A stretch of 47,528 nucleotides of DNA from an uncultured Actinomyces sp. GTDB lineage: Bacteria > Actinomycetota > Actinomycetes > Actinomycetales > Actinomycetaceae. Made by a program: the position numbers and the translations under genes. Position 1 is the stretch's first letter. Each line of letters starts with the position of its first letter. The stretch covers positions 1-47,528 of the forward strand of contig CALHZX010000101.1 of the NCBI GenBank assembly GCA_938040725.1. Reading direction: 5' to 3'. Of this stretch, positions 8,742 through 17,235 are shown piece after piece. The notes beneath the pieces are model-generated. The model was not told where the DNA came from and made no database searches. It worked only from the letters and a program-made list of their open reading frames with translations.

Positions 8742-10997
8742 TCAGGCGACCGGATCGTCGATAGGGATGGGCGTGGCCTCGATGCCCGGGTTCTGCAGCG
8801 ACACGATGCGCTGAACGGGGACGAGGTTGAGCCACCACTGGTGGAACGGACGACGATTCTCGATGTCGAGGTCGTCGAACATGTTCTTCACGGGGCGCGC
8901 CTCGACGGCGTTGCCGACCTGGCCGATGTAATAGGCACCGCGGTCGCCGCGCTCGAACTGGTCCACCAGCTGCTCGAAGGCACGCGCCACGAGGCGCGTG
9001 GCGAGCAGACGGTCGTACGGCGAGGGCGAGCCGCCCTGCTGCATGTGGCCGAGGGCTTGGTGGCGCACGTCGTAGATTCCCTCGGACTCGGCGTTGAACA
9101 CGTCGGCCAGGAACTCGCGGTCGTAGTACCGGGACGCCGACTCGTTGAGGAGTGTCAGGAACAGGCGTCGGCCGGACTTGAAGGAGGCGACCATCCGATC
9201 GGCGTCTGCGGCGATCTGCTCGAGGGAGGGGGACTCCTCGTTGATGTACATGTACTCCGCGCCGCTGGACAGGGCGCTCATGAGGGTCAGGTAGCCGCAG
9301 CGGCGTCCCATCGTCTCGGCGATGAAGCAGCGCTTGGAGGCGGCCGCGCTCTCCTTGATGCGGTCGATCGCCCACGTCGCGTTGTTGATCGCCGTGTCCG
9401 TGCCGATCGCGAGTTCGCAGCCGGGCAGGTTGTTGTCGATCGAGGCGGGGATGAGCAGGATCGGGATCTGGAACGCCGGGTAGCGGTCCTTCTCCGAGGT
9501 GATCGCGTGGACGCCCAGGTAGGCGTTCATGCCGCCGATGACGAGGAGTGCGTCGATCTGGTTGCGTTCGATGGCGCGACCCAGCGCGTAGAACTGCTCG
9601 ACAGGCGGAACGTCGCGCTTCGTGCCGAGCTCGGCACCGCCCTTGAAGGCCCAACCTTCCACGTCGGACCAGCTCAGTTCGCGCACACGGTCGTCCGCCA
9701 GGCCGCTCCACGAGCCCTCCACGCCGAGCATCGTCCAGCCACGCGCGATACCCAGTCGTACGGCCACGCGGGCCGCCGTGTTCATGCCGGGGGCCAGGCC
9801 GCCCGCGTGCAGGATCGCGACGCGCTGGGACTCGCCCGTCGGCTCGGGAGTGAGCTGCGGGGGCGTAGACAGGATCTGGTTGATACCCACCATCGAGGAG
9901 AAGGACGAGCCGCGCGAGGCCTGGGCGGCAGCGTAGTCACCGGCCGCGATGAGGTCCTTGACCGCGCGCGTGTCATGCACGGCCTTCATGAGAGGGATGC
10001 GGGTGATGCGGTTGCGACGCACGCCCAGAATGACGGGCTCATCCTCAGCCGAGGACGCCAGGATCTCCTGGACGGCCGCGTAGCCCAGCAGCGTCGACAT
10101 CCAGCGGTCGTAGGCCGAGGGAGTGCCGCCGCGCTGCACGTGGCCGAGGATCGTCACGCGGGCGTCCTCGCCCGTGCGCTCCTGGATCGTGTCGGCGATC
10201 AGCTGGGTTGACAGCTCGTTGCCGTCGCGGTCGTGCGCGCCTTCAGCCACCAGGACGATGGACTCGCGGCGGCCAGCCTCGCGGCCGAGGCGCAGGTGCT
10301 CAGCCAGGTCGTCCTGCCAACCCGGGCCCGCCGGATCCTCCGGCGTGAACACGTAGTCGGCGCCGCCCGCGACGGCCGCCATGAGGGGCAGGTATCCGCA
10401 GTGGCGGCCCATGACCTCGACGACGAAGGCGCGCTGGTGCGAGGCCGCCGTGCTGGTCAGCTGGTCGATGGCGTCCAGGATGCGGTGCAGCGCGGTGTCC
10501 GCGCCGATCGTCATGTCCGTGCCCACCAGGTCGTTATCGATCGAGCCGACGAGACCGACGATGATGAGGGCAGGGTGGGCGGCGGCGGTCTCGGGCGAGA
10601 TCACGCCCTCGGCGGCCAGCTCGGCGACGTGCTGGGCCCACTCGCCGCGGAACTCGTTCGTACCCGACAGGGAGCCGTCGCCGCCGATCACGACGAGGTG
10701 ATCGATGCCGTGCTCGAGCAGGTTCGCGGCCGTGCGGTGGCGGCCCTCGTACGTGCGGAAGTCGGCGCTGCGGGCCGTGCCGATCACTGTGCCACCTTCG
10801 GCCAGGATCGAGGACACGTCCGACCACTCCATCTTCTTGATGGAATCGCCGCCCAGGCAGGCACCCTGCCAGCCTTCGTAGATCGCGTAGGGCTGCGCGC
10901 CACGCGCCAGCGCCGTGCGCACGACGGCTCGAACAGCCGCGTTCATTCCCTGGGCGTCACCGCCCGACGTGAGGACACCGATACGAACTGTGCTCAT
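8742..10997 (-). CDS. pfkA: 6-phosphofructokinase, tandem (eukaryote-type) two-domain form
   Basis: 751 residues made of two fused PFK domains (about 1-370 and 385-751); ordinary bacterial PFK is about 320-340. The N-half keeps the catalytic machinery: GGDGS (105-109, with the Gly typical of ATP-dependent enzymes), SIDND (152-156), MGRHCGY and LGHVQRGGTPSAYDR. The C-half has IGGMNAYLG in place of GGDGS, IDNN in place of IDND, and LGHMQQGG, the same kind of decay seen in the regulatory half of animal PFK. It therefore probably phosphorylates fructose-6-phosphate with the N-half and uses the C-half for control. ATG 10997; TAGAAT at 11063-11058 (minus strand) is a likely -10. Monocistronic. Confidence 0.93.
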   Translation of the reverse strand: MSTVRIGVLTSGGDAQGMNAAVRAVVRTALARGAQPYAIYEGWQGACLGGDSIKKMEWSDVSSILAEGGTVIGTARSADFRTYEGRHRTAANLLEHGIDHLVVIGGDGSLSGTNEFRGEWAQHVAELAAEGVISPETAAAHPALIIVGLVGSIDNDLVGTDMTIGADTALHRILDAIDQLTSTAASHQRAFVVEVMGRHCGYLPLMAAVAGGADYVFTPEDPAGPGWQDDLAEHLRLGREAGRRESIVLVAEGAHDRDGNELSTQLIADTIQERTGEDARVTILGHVQRGGTPSAYDRWMSTLLGYAAVQEILASSAEDEPVILGVRRNRITRIPLMKAVHDTRAVKDLIAAGDYAAAQASRGSSFSSMVGINQILSTPPQLTPEPTGESQRVAILHAGGLAPGMNTAARVAVRLGIARGWTMLGVEGSWSGLADDRVRELSWSDVEGWAFKGGAELGTKRDVPPVEQFYALGRAIERNQIDALLVIGGMNAYLGVHAITSEKDRYPAFQIPILLIPASIDNNLPGCELAIGTDTAINNATWAIDRIKESAAASKRCFIAETMGRRCGYLTLMSALSSGAEYMYINEESPSLEQIAADADRMVASFKSGRRLFLTLLNESASRYYDREFLADVFNAESEGIYDVRHQALGHMQQGGSPSPYDRLLATRLVARAFEQLVDQFERGDRGAYYIGQVGNAVEARPVKNMFDDLDIENRRPFHQWWLNLVPVQRIVSLQNPGIEATPIPIDDPVA

Positions 10998-11118
10998 TTT
11001 TCTGCCATCTTTCGTTGACGGAGCGGGCTGCGAGGCCCAGTGTGCCTATCGCTACCCATTCTACGTGACCCGCGCCTCCACCACTAGGGCCTAACTCCCA
11101 TTTACCGAGGAAACGACA

Positions 11119-11152
11119 AGCGCGCGCCCACCGTTTTCGGCGGGCGCGCGCT
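11119..11152 (-). terminator. Terminator after the DAACS symporter
   Basis: AGCGCGCGCCC (11119-11129) pairs with GGGCGCGCGCT (11142-11152) around a 12-nt loop containing TTTT. It sits 18 bp beyond the symporter stop. Confidence 0.75.
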
Positions 11153-11169
11153 CACGCAGTCACTGGAAG

Positions 11170-12501
11170 CTAGGCGACAGTTTCGCTGCTGTTGCGAGCG
11201 GTAGACTCTGTCAGTTCCTCGGGGCTCACAACGCCCTCGACGGACACGCGGTCCAGGTAGGCCATGCCGTCAAACGCCAACTCGCGAGCGTTCTCCGGGT
11301 CGCCCTCGTTGCCGATCGAGCCGTGGGCCATGCGGTCCACGATCAGCGCGATCGCACCATCGCCCGTCACGTTCGTGGCGGTGCCGAAGGAGTCCAGAGC
11401 AATGTAGGTGGCGATCATCAGCGCGACCTGCGCGTCGTTGAAGCCCAGCATCGAGCTCAGCAGGCCCGTGGCCGCCATGATGGCGCCGCCAGGGACGCCG
11501 GGGGCTGCAACCATCGTGATGCCCAGCATGAAGATGAAACCCACCCACTGCAGGGAGGAAACGGTCAGCCCCTGCGTCAAAACAATGGCGAAAGCGAAAG
11601 AGAAGATCTTCGAGGTCGAGCCAGCCAGGTGGATCGTCGCACACAGCGGAATCGTGAAGGACGCGACCGCGTCGGACACGCCGTTCTTCTTCGTCTGGCG
11701 CAGCGTCACCGGGATGGTGGCCGCCGACGATGACGTACCCAGAGCCGTCAGGTAAGCCGGCATCATCGTCACCAGCGCCTTGAAGGGGTTACGACGCGCG
11801 ACAAGGCCCGCGAAGCAGAACTGGGTCAACAGAATGACGACCTCGAGGACCAGGACCACGACGACGACGCGCAGCAGCGTACGAATAACCGAGGCGGCCT
11901 CGCCCGTGTAGGTCAGGTTCAGGAAGATACCGAAGATGTGCAGCGGCAGCAGCGGAATAATAATCGTCTCAATGAGGCGCGTAATGATGGCACGGAACTC
12001 GATGAAGCCCTTACGCAGCACGCCGCGCGGCACCATCGACAGGCCCAGACCCACCACGAAGGACAGGAGAAGCGCCGTCATCACCTGCAGCGGCGCAGGC
12101 ATCTCGATCGTGAAGTAGGACTCCAGGGCACTGCCCGGCTCGGCAACATCAGCCAGCTGGGTGGACGCCAGGAGGCGCGGGAACAGGGACGCGCACACCA
12201 GGTAGGTGAGGAAGCCCGAGAACAGCGTCGACGCGTAGGCGATCGCCGTCGTAATACCCAGCCACTTACCCGCGCCGCGGCCCAGATCCGCGATCGCGGG
12301 GGTCACGAGGCCGATAATGATCAGCGGGATCGAGAAGGACAGGAACTGGCTGAAAATAGCCGAGAAGGTCGCAAAGATACGGCCAATCTCAACGGGAACC
12401 AGGTGGTTATCGCCGATACGGACGGATCCGAGGACGGTCGCGAGGACGATCGCAGCGATCACCCACACGAGGATTCCGGATTTACGCAGAAACGCGCGCA
12501 T
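11170..12501 (-). CDS. DAACS-family cation:solute symporter with atypical binding residues
   Basis: 443 residues with the glutamate-transporter fold: HP1 motif LGTSSSAATIPVTL, HP2 GVPGGAIMAATGLLSS, and TM8 DSFGTATNVTGD. Two hallmarks are changed. The sodium-site NMDG of TM7 reads HLAG (in PLCATIHLAG). The TM8 Arg that binds acidic side chains (R397 in GltPh) is Gly (D-S-F-G-T). It is therefore a DAACS carrier unlikely to transport glutamate or aspartate in the usual way; a neutral amino acid or other solute is plausible. ATG 12501 is preferred over GTG 12510 because AAGG lies 9 bp upstream of it. It is a single gene with its own terminator. Confidence 0.85.
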   Translation of the reverse strand: MRAFLRKSGILVWVIAAIVLATVLGSVRIGDNHLVPVEIGRIFATFSAIFSQFLSFSIPLIIIGLVTPAIADLGRGAGKWLGITTAIAYASTLFSGFLTYLVCASLFPRLLASTQLADVAEPGSALESYFTIEMPAPLQVMTALLLSFVVGLGLSMVPRGVLRKGFIEFRAIITRLIETIIIPLLPLHIFGIFLNLTYTGEAASVIRTLLRVVVVVLVLEVVILLTQFCFAGLVARRNPFKALVTMMPAYLTALGTSSSAATIPVTLRQTKKNGVSDAVASFTIPLCATIHLAGSTSKIFSFAFAIVLTQGLTVSSLQWVGFIFMLGITMVAAPGVPGGAIMAATGLLSSMLGFNDAQVALMIATYIALDSFGTATNVTGDGAIALIVDRMAHGSIGNEGDPENARELAFDGMAYLDRVSVEGVVSPEELTESTARNSSETVA

Positions 12502-12668
12502 GTCTTTCACCTTGATATTAGGGATGATGGGTCACGCCTAGCATGCCCGAACTTTACGCATTCTTGAAGCGGTAGCCAGGATACGGGATAGATGTGGCGC
12601 AAATCACGTGGCCGACAGAGTGCAACGACGAGGCCATCCACCCCTCGCGCGGGCCACACTCCGCGGAT

Positions 12669-12959
12669 TTAACGCACCGCGAGCGTCGACACGTACGGCG
12701 CGAACCACCAAATAATCGCGGCGAGAATCACGTACACCGCGACATCCATGAGACGCGCGCGCGACGCAAACCACGGGCGCCCCGGCGTCCACAGGCGCAG
12801 CGCCCCCATCCCGACGAGCACGCCGACCATCAGCATGACTGCACGGTGACGGTGATCCGTCACGGCCAGCGCTATCACGCCGAGCACCCCCACAGCACTG
12901 AGGGCAGCGCCAAGCCACGCACCCACTCGTGCGCGCATGGTCTTGTCCTCGTCATTCAC
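12669..12959 (-). CDS. Small membrane protein, DUF3017-like
   Basis: 96 residues from GTG 12957-12959 (GGGGG just upstream). Three hydrophobic segments: AWLGAALSAVGVLGVIALAV, AVMLMVGVLVGMGALRLW and LMDVAVYVILAAIIWWFAP. Size, topology and the R-LW-GR-WFASRAR-DV middle match actinobacterial DUF3017 proteins, whose function is unknown. An in-frame ATG seven codons further in is an alternative start. It is followed by the symporter gene, 159 bp away. Confidence 0.65.
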   Translation of the reverse strand: MNDEDKTMRARVGAWLGAALSAVGVLGVIALAVTDHRHRAVMLMVGVLVGMGALRLWTPGRPWFASRARLMDVAVYVILAAIIWWFAPYVSTLAVR

Positions 12960-13161
12960 GCCCCCTACCCTAGCGCACGAGCGCACCCGACCATACGAGA
13001 GCTCACATCTCTGTGCACACCAGCCCCGGCCTCATCCACGCACACAACCAGCACCGCCTCGTCCGAGCAAAGAAATAGGACTCTCAGGGCGCGCGGGTTT
13101 AGTATTAGTCCAAAGGTCCCTGAGACCAGCAACATATTTCTCGCATCAAAGGAGCATTCGA

Positions 13162-14640
13162 GTGTCCCGCTTTATTGTCGTTGCCCCCGGTTCATCGGAG
13201 GCCGCTGCCCTCGCCACTGACGAGCTGGCCCGCGTTCTCGGCGCCACCACGGTCGACGCCCTGGCCGGCACGACGGCCACCGACGCCGCCCTACGTCCCG
13301 CCTCCGCCCTGCCCGCCGTGGTTGAAGCCGTGCGCGCCGCCGGCGACGACGCGCTCATCTCCCCCGCCCGTGAGGCCTCGAACCGCGCCTTCGACCACAT
13401 CGCCTGGAACCTGAACCTCGCCGCCGCCACGCGCGCCGCCGTCGTCCTCGCCTTCGACGCCGAAGGTGCCAGCGCCGAGCTCCTCGCCGAAGAGATCACC
13501 GCCGCCCGCCTGCGCGCCGAGGCCGCCGCCGCATCCGTCGTCGCCGTCGTCCTGACCGGTGGCGCCCCCACGCTTCAGGCCGACGTGCCCGTTCTCCCCC
13601 TGCCCCTCGGCGAGGACGCCGCCGCCACCCTGCGCGCAACCGCCACCCCCACCGCCGTGACGCCTCTCGCCTTCCAGGCCGACCTCATCGAGCGCGCCCG
13701 CGCAAACCGCAAGCGCATCGTCCTGCCCGAGCCCGACGATGACCGCGTCCTGCAGGCCGCCGCCCAGGTCCTCGCCGCCGGCATCGCCGACATCACCTTC
13801 GTGGGCGACGCCGACTACGTCGCCAAGCGCGCCGGCGAACTCGGCCTCGACCTGAGCGCCGCCCAGGTAGTCTCCGTCAGCGACCCCGCCTACCTCGAGC
13901 GCTACGCCGAAGAATTCGCACGCCTGCGCGCCAAGAAGGGCGTCACCCTCGAGCAGGCCCGCGAAAAGGTCACCGACGTGTCCTACTTCGGCACCATGAT
14001 GGTCCACATGGGCGACGCCGACGGCATGGTCTCGGGCGCCGCCCACACGACCGCGCACACGATCGTCCCCTCCTTCCAGATCATCAAGACCGCCCCCGGC
14101 GTCTCCGTCGTCTCCTCCATCTTCCTCATGGCAATGAAGGACCGCGTGTGGGCATTCGGCGACTGCGCCGTCAACCCCAACCCCACGCCCGAACAGCTCG
14201 CCGACATCGCCGTGACCTCCGCGCGCACCGCCGCCCAGTTCGGCGTCACCCCGCGCGTCGCCATGCTCTCCTACTCCACCGGCACCTCCGGGTCCGGCCC
14301 CGACGTTGACGCCGTCGTCGAAGCCACCCGCCTCGCCCGCGAAAAGGCCCCCGAACTGGCCATCGAAGGCCCCATCCAGTTCGACGCGGCCGTCGACGCT
14401 GCCGTCGCCGCCAAGAAGCTGCCCGGCTCCGACGTCGCCGGCAAGGCCACCGTCTTCGTCTTCCCCTCGCTGGAAGCCGGAAACATCGGCTACAAGGCGG
14501 TTCAGCGTTCCTCCGGCGCGCTCGCCGTCGGCCCGGTCCTGCAAGGCCTCAACAAGCCCGTCAACGACCTGTCGCGCGGCGCCCTCGTCGAAGACATCGT
14601 CAACACCGTCGCCCTGACCGCCGTCCAGGCCCAGGGCTGA
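13162..14640 (+). CDS. pta: Phosphate acetyltransferase
   Basis: 492 residues from GTG 13162, chosen for AAAGGAG at 13148-13154 and because the protein then begins SRFIVVAPGS. The PTA catalytic domain covers about 165-490, with SYSTGTSGSG, PSLEAGNIGYKAVQR and GPVLQGLNKPVNDLSRG. The N-terminal 165 residues are a shortened version of the regulatory region found in about 700-aa Pta enzymes. It converts acetyl-CoA and phosphate to acetyl phosphate and CoA. It forms the acetate overflow pathway with ackA 96 bp downstream. TAGTAT near 13100 may be the -10. Confidence 0.96.
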   Translation: MSRFIVVAPGSSEAAALATDELARVLGATTVDALAGTTATDAALRPASALPAVVEAVRAAGDDALISPAREASNRAFDHIAWNLNLAAATRAAVVLAFDAEGASAELLAEEITAARLRAEAAAASVVAVVLTGGAPTLQADVPVLPLPLGEDAAATLRATATPTAVTPLAFQADLIERARANRKRIVLPEPDDDRVLQAAAQVLAAGIADITFVGDADYVAKRAGELGLDLSAAQVVSVSDPAYLERYAEEFARLRAKKGVTLEQAREKVTDVSYFGTMMVHMGDADGMVSGAAHTTAHTIVPSFQIIKTAPGVSVVSSIFLMAMKDRVWAFGDCAVNPNPTPEQLADIAVTSARTAAQFGVTPRVAMLSYSTGTSGSGPDVDAVVEATRLAREKAPELAIEGPIQFDAAVDAAVAAKKLPGSDVAGKATVFVFPSLEAGNIGYKAVQRSSGALAVGPVLQGLNKPVNDLSRGALVEDIVNTVALTAVQAQG

Positions 14641-14644
14641 ACGG

Positions 14645-14700
14645 GAACGAGCCCCCGGGGTCCGGTTACCATTGAACGTAAACGGGCCCCGGCCTCGTTC
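14645..14700 (+). terminator. Hairpin attenuator/terminator between pta and ackA
   Basis: GAACGAG (14645-14651) pairs with CTCGTTC (14694-14700), and the inner CCCCGGGGTCCG pairs with CGGGCCCCGG with small bulges. TTTTA follows. This would let only part of the pta transcription reach ackA. Confidence 0.7.
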
Positions 14701-14736
14701 TTTTACTCCCAACCCCACAACACGAAAGGCGAACGC

Positions 14737-15936
14737 GTGACCTCGTCCTCCGTTCTCGTCATTAACTCCGGTTCCTCCTCCATCAAGTACCAGCTCGTCG
14801 ATCCCGAAACCGGCGACGCCATCGCCAAGGGCATCGTCGAGCGCATCGGTGACACCACCGGTCTCATCAAGCATGAGCACGGCGAGGCCGTCACCAAGGA
14901 AGAGCTCCCGGTTCCCGACCACACCGTCGGCATGCGTGAAGTCCTGCGCCTCTTCGACGCGGAGGGCCCGTCACTGGCTGATGCAAACGTCGTCGCCGTC
15001 GGCCACCGCATCGTTCAGGGCGGCCGCTACTTCGACGGCCCGGCCCTCATCACCGACAAGGTCCGCAACCTGATCGAAGAACTGTGCCCGCTGGCTCCGC
15101 TGCACAACCCCGCCCACCTCAAGGGCATCGACGTGGCGCGTGAGCTCATGCCCGACGTCCCCCACGTCGCCGTCTTCGACACCGCGTTCTTCCAGCAGCT
15201 GCCCGACAAGGCCGCCCTGTACGCCCTCGAGACCGAGACCGCCGAGAAGTACTCGGTGCGTCGCTACGGCGCCCACGGCACCTCCCACCAGTTCGTCTCC
15301 CAGGAAATCTCCACAATGCTGGGCCGCGACGACCTCAAGCAGATCGTCTTGCACCTGGGCAACGGCGCATCCGCGTCCGCCGTCAAGAACGGCAAGCCGA
15401 TCGACACCTCCATGGGCCTGACCCCCCTCGAGGGCCTCATGATGGGCACCCGCACCGGCGACATCGACCCCGCCGTCGTGTTCCACCTGCAGCGCGTCGC
15501 CGGCATGACCGTCGACGAGGTCGACACCCTCTTCAACAAGAAGTCCGGCATGAAGGGCATGACCGGCGAGTCCGACATGCGCTCCGTGTGGGAGGTCATC
15601 AACAACACCTCCGACCCCGAGGCCGCCAAGCGCGCCCGTACCGCCATGGACGTGTACATCAACCGCCTGCTGAAGTACGTGGGTTCCTACGCCGCTGAGC
15701 TCGGCGGCCTGGACGTCATCACCTTCACCGCCGGCATCGGCGAGAACGACGACGACGTGCGCCGCGAGCTGGCCGAGGCCCTCGCCCCCTTCGGCGTCAA
15801 GATCGACGTCGAGGCCAACAAGGGCCGCATCAAGGAGCCGCGCATCGTGTCCACTCCCGACTCGGCCGTCACCCTCGTCGTCTACCCGACCAACGAGGAG
15901 CTGGCGATCGCCCGCCAGGCGCTGACCTTCGCCTGA
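14737..15936 (+). CDS. ackA: Acetate kinase
   Basis: 399 residues, the standard length. GTG 14737 follows AAAGGCG. Family motifs: VLVINSGSSSIKYQL at the N-terminus, GHRIVQGG, the catalytic region VAVFDTAFFQQLP, the ATP site LHLGNGASASAV, DTSMGLTPLEG and ITFTAGIGEN. It makes acetate and ATP from acetyl phosphate produced by Pta. Its last codons and terminator hairpin lie in an 82-bp sequence that recurs at 17126-17207, downstream of the inserted DUF3800 gene. Confidence 0.97.
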   Translation: MTSSSVLVINSGSSSIKYQLVDPETGDAIAKGIVERIGDTTGLIKHEHGEAVTKEELPVPDHTVGMREVLRLFDAEGPSLADANVVAVGHRIVQGGRYFDGPALITDKVRNLIEELCPLAPLHNPAHLKGIDVARELMPDVPHVAVFDTAFFQQLPDKAALYALETETAEKYSVRRYGAHGTSHQFVSQEISTMLGRDDLKQIVLHLGNGASASAVKNGKPIDTSMGLTPLEGLMMGTRTGDIDPAVVFHLQRVAGMTVDEVDTLFNKKSGMKGMTGESDMRSVWEVINNTSDPEAAKRARTAMDVYINRLLKYVGSYAAELGGLDVITFTAGIGENDDDVRRELAEALAPFGVKIDVEANKGRIKEPRIVSTPDSAVTLVVYPTNEELAIARQALTFA

Positions 15937-15994
15937 TCGGTTTTTCCGCACGAGGCCGGGGTTCCCGCGTGGGGCCCCGGCCTCGGGCGTATCC
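15913..15994 (+). repeat. 82-bp direct repeat, copy 1 (ackA 3' end plus hairpin)
   Basis: Bases 15913-15994 match 17126-17207 at 81 of 82 positions (A at 15950 against C at 17163). It covers the last eight codons of ackA, GGTTTTTCCG and the hairpin at 15951-15985. The two copies lie either side of the DUF3800 cassette with a 1213-bp offset. Confidence 0.95.
15951..15985 (+). terminator. ackA terminator hairpin
   Basis: CGAGGCCGGGG (15951-15961) and CCCCGGCCTCG (15975-15985) form a perfect 11-bp stem with a 13-nt loop 14 bp after the ackA stop. An identical hairpin lies at 17164-17198 in the second repeat copy. Confidence 0.75.
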
Positions 15995-16004
15995 AAGTCC
16001 AATA

Positions 16005-16034
16005 TTGACTGCACGCCAACACACCGACTACCAT
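16005..16034 (+). promoter_or_regulatory. Sigma-70-like promoter of the intact DUF3800 cassette
   Basis: TTGACT (16005-16010), an 18-bp spacer, then TACCAT (16029-16034). Seven bases later the conserved leader begins with GGTAACG at 16042. The second cassette has the same 7-base spacing between its -10 and the same GGTAACG. Confidence 0.7.
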
Positions 16035-16041
16035 GACAAGT

Positions 16042-16121
16042 GGTAACGGCGAGCAAGTCCTCGCAGAGTGCCAATCCGCGGGCCCACGAGCGCACACGTT
16101 GCGCCGTGGGTCTTTGCGTCT
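16042..16121 (+). ncRNA. Structured leader RNA of the DUF3800 gene (copy 1)
   Basis: The leader pairs as follows. P1: GGTA (16042-16045) with TGCC (16069-16072). P2: GCGAG (16049-16053) with CTCGC (16060-16064). P3: GGCCCACG (16081-16088) with CGTGGGTC (16105-16112), extended inside by GCGC/GCGC. CGTCT follows at 16117-16121. GGTAACG, AGAGTGCCA, CCCACG/GTGGGT and CGTCT recur in the leader of the second DUF3800 copy at 18986-19052, where the P2 and P3 sequences differ but still pair. Structured RNA motifs near DUF3800 genes are known as a class (the DUF3800 motifs of Weinberg and colleagues, 2017). Whether this is one of them needs a covariance-model search. It may act in cis on the gene 17 bp downstream or as a separate small RNA. 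Confidence 0.65.
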
Positions 16122-16137
16122 CTCAATGAGGAGGAAC

Positions 16138-17091
16138 ATGCTCATCGCTTATATTGACGAAGTTGGCGAAGCTGGCGCTTTTATTTCAAAGGATCACAAG
16201 AGGTTTAAAATATCCCCCGTATTCGGCTATGCCGGCTTTATTGTTCCTGAACAGCACGTCCATGCTTTATCTCGAGATGTCGCAATAACCAAGCACAAGT
16301 TCTACTCACTCCTTTGCAGCGACGGCGAGGAAGATCCCGGAAACTACGTTCCAACGTGGGAGCGTAAAGGGTCCGACCTCCTGAGCAAACACGCAATGGG
16401 ACGAGCAGGACGACAAGAAGTAGTTGAGCTGCGCTCGCTTCTCGCACGAATATCGAGTAATTACGGTGGAAATCTCTTCTACTTCGTGCGCGAAAAACCC
16501 ATCGGTTCTCCAGGCCAGGTATGGGGCAAGAACACCGACAACAACTGGGAAAATAAACGCGAGGAGAGAACCCTTGAATGTTTGAGCGAGGCGATCAACC
16601 GACTCTGCAGGCACGCCGAACACGAGGACCAGAACATCCTCCTCTTTCAGGACATGATCAACGAGAAGCAGCGCTTTCAGCAGGTGAGACGCAGCTATGC
16701 CCACATCTACAGTCGCATCAAGGAACACCAGGAGATGCTGCGGATCCTCGAAGCCCCAGCGTATATCGACTCGGAGCTCTCGACGAACATCCAATGTGCA
16801 GACTGGGTCGCGGCTCTCATTGGCCGCGCATGCGACTATCAGCTGGTTCTCAACAGCTCATACAGATGGGTAGCAGACAGTTTTTTCAGTGATCTCCATG
16901 GCGGTTTCACCTATGAATCCACTCTCCAGTTTCATCGGCGCAGCATCGATAACATCCACCACATCGGGATTCTCGACAGAGCTCGGCCACACCTGGATTC
17001 CCTGACCGGCATGTCTCCCGAGAATCTCTCTCGCCTCCAGCTCGTGCATGCTCGCGCAAGCATGCCTGTCTCGGGTAAACCGTCATCGTGA
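16138..17091 (+). CDS. DUF3800-domain protein (intact copy)
   Basis: 317 residues from ATG 16138, preceded by GAGGAGG (16129-16135). It has the DUF3800 hallmarks: an N-terminal acidic pair in MLIAYIDEVGEAGAF, a central basic/aromatic region (FYFVREKPIG), an acidic residue in LLFQDMINEKQR, and the C-terminal CADWVA close to the family's Q-x-A-D-x-x-A. The acidic residues are often likened to an RNase H-like active site; the function is not established. GC content is visibly lower than in the neighbours. The gene lies between 82-bp repeats of the ackA end and has its own promoter and structured leader, so it looks like an acquired cassette. The paralogue at 18022-18965 is broken. Confidence 0.85.
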   Translation: MLIAYIDEVGEAGAFISKDHKRFKISPVFGYAGFIVPEQHVHALSRDVAITKHKFYSLLCSDGEEDPGNYVPTWERKGSDLLSKHAMGRAGRQEVVELRSLLARISSNYGGNLFYFVREKPIGSPGQVWGKNTDNNWENKREERTLECLSEAINRLCRHAEHEDQNILLFQDMINEKQRFQQVRRSYAHIYSRIKEHQEMLRILEAPAYIDSELSTNIQCADWVAALIGRACDYQLVLNSSYRWVADSFFSDLHGGFTYESTLQFHRRSIDNIHHIGILDRARPHLDSLTGMSPENLSRLQLVHARASMPVSGKPSS

Positions 17092-17125
17092 GCTTCAGAC
17101 GGAATTTGCAACGTGCATAAGCTCT

Positions 17126-17207
17126 CGCCAGGCGCTGACCTTCGCCTGATCGGTTTTTCCGCCCGAGGCCGGGGTTCCCGCGTGGGGCCCCGGCCTCGGG
17201 CGTATCC
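17126..17207 (+). repeat. 82-bp direct repeat, copy 2
   Basis: The second copy of the ackA 3'-end sequence (81/82 identity with 15913-15994), including the duplicated hairpin at 17164-17198. It leads directly into the sirtuin gene upstream region. Removing one copy with the intervening DNA would restore a plain ackA-hairpin-cobB order. Confidence 0.95.
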
Positions 17208-17235
17208 TGGGTGGGTAGCGAACGAGGAGGCCCTC

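Noticed and set aside
9000..9850. C-terminal half of Pfk as a second active kinase domain
   Set aside because: GGDGS is GGMNA and IDND is IDNN, so metal and ATP contacts are missing.
13291..14922. 543-codon minus-strand frame opposite pta and ackA
   Set aside because: Glycine/aspartate-rich shadow of pta; crosses the pta-ackA hairpin; no motif.
16081..16112. Leader hairpin as an intrinsic terminator
   Set aside because: The T tract after it is poor, the structure is preserved in the second cassette, and a gene with a strong ribosome site follows at once. Conditional termination cannot be excluded.
15913..17207. Insertion sequence or transposon around the DUF3800 gene
   Set aside because: No transposase and no terminal inverted repeats; an 82-bp duplication is far longer than a target-site duplication.
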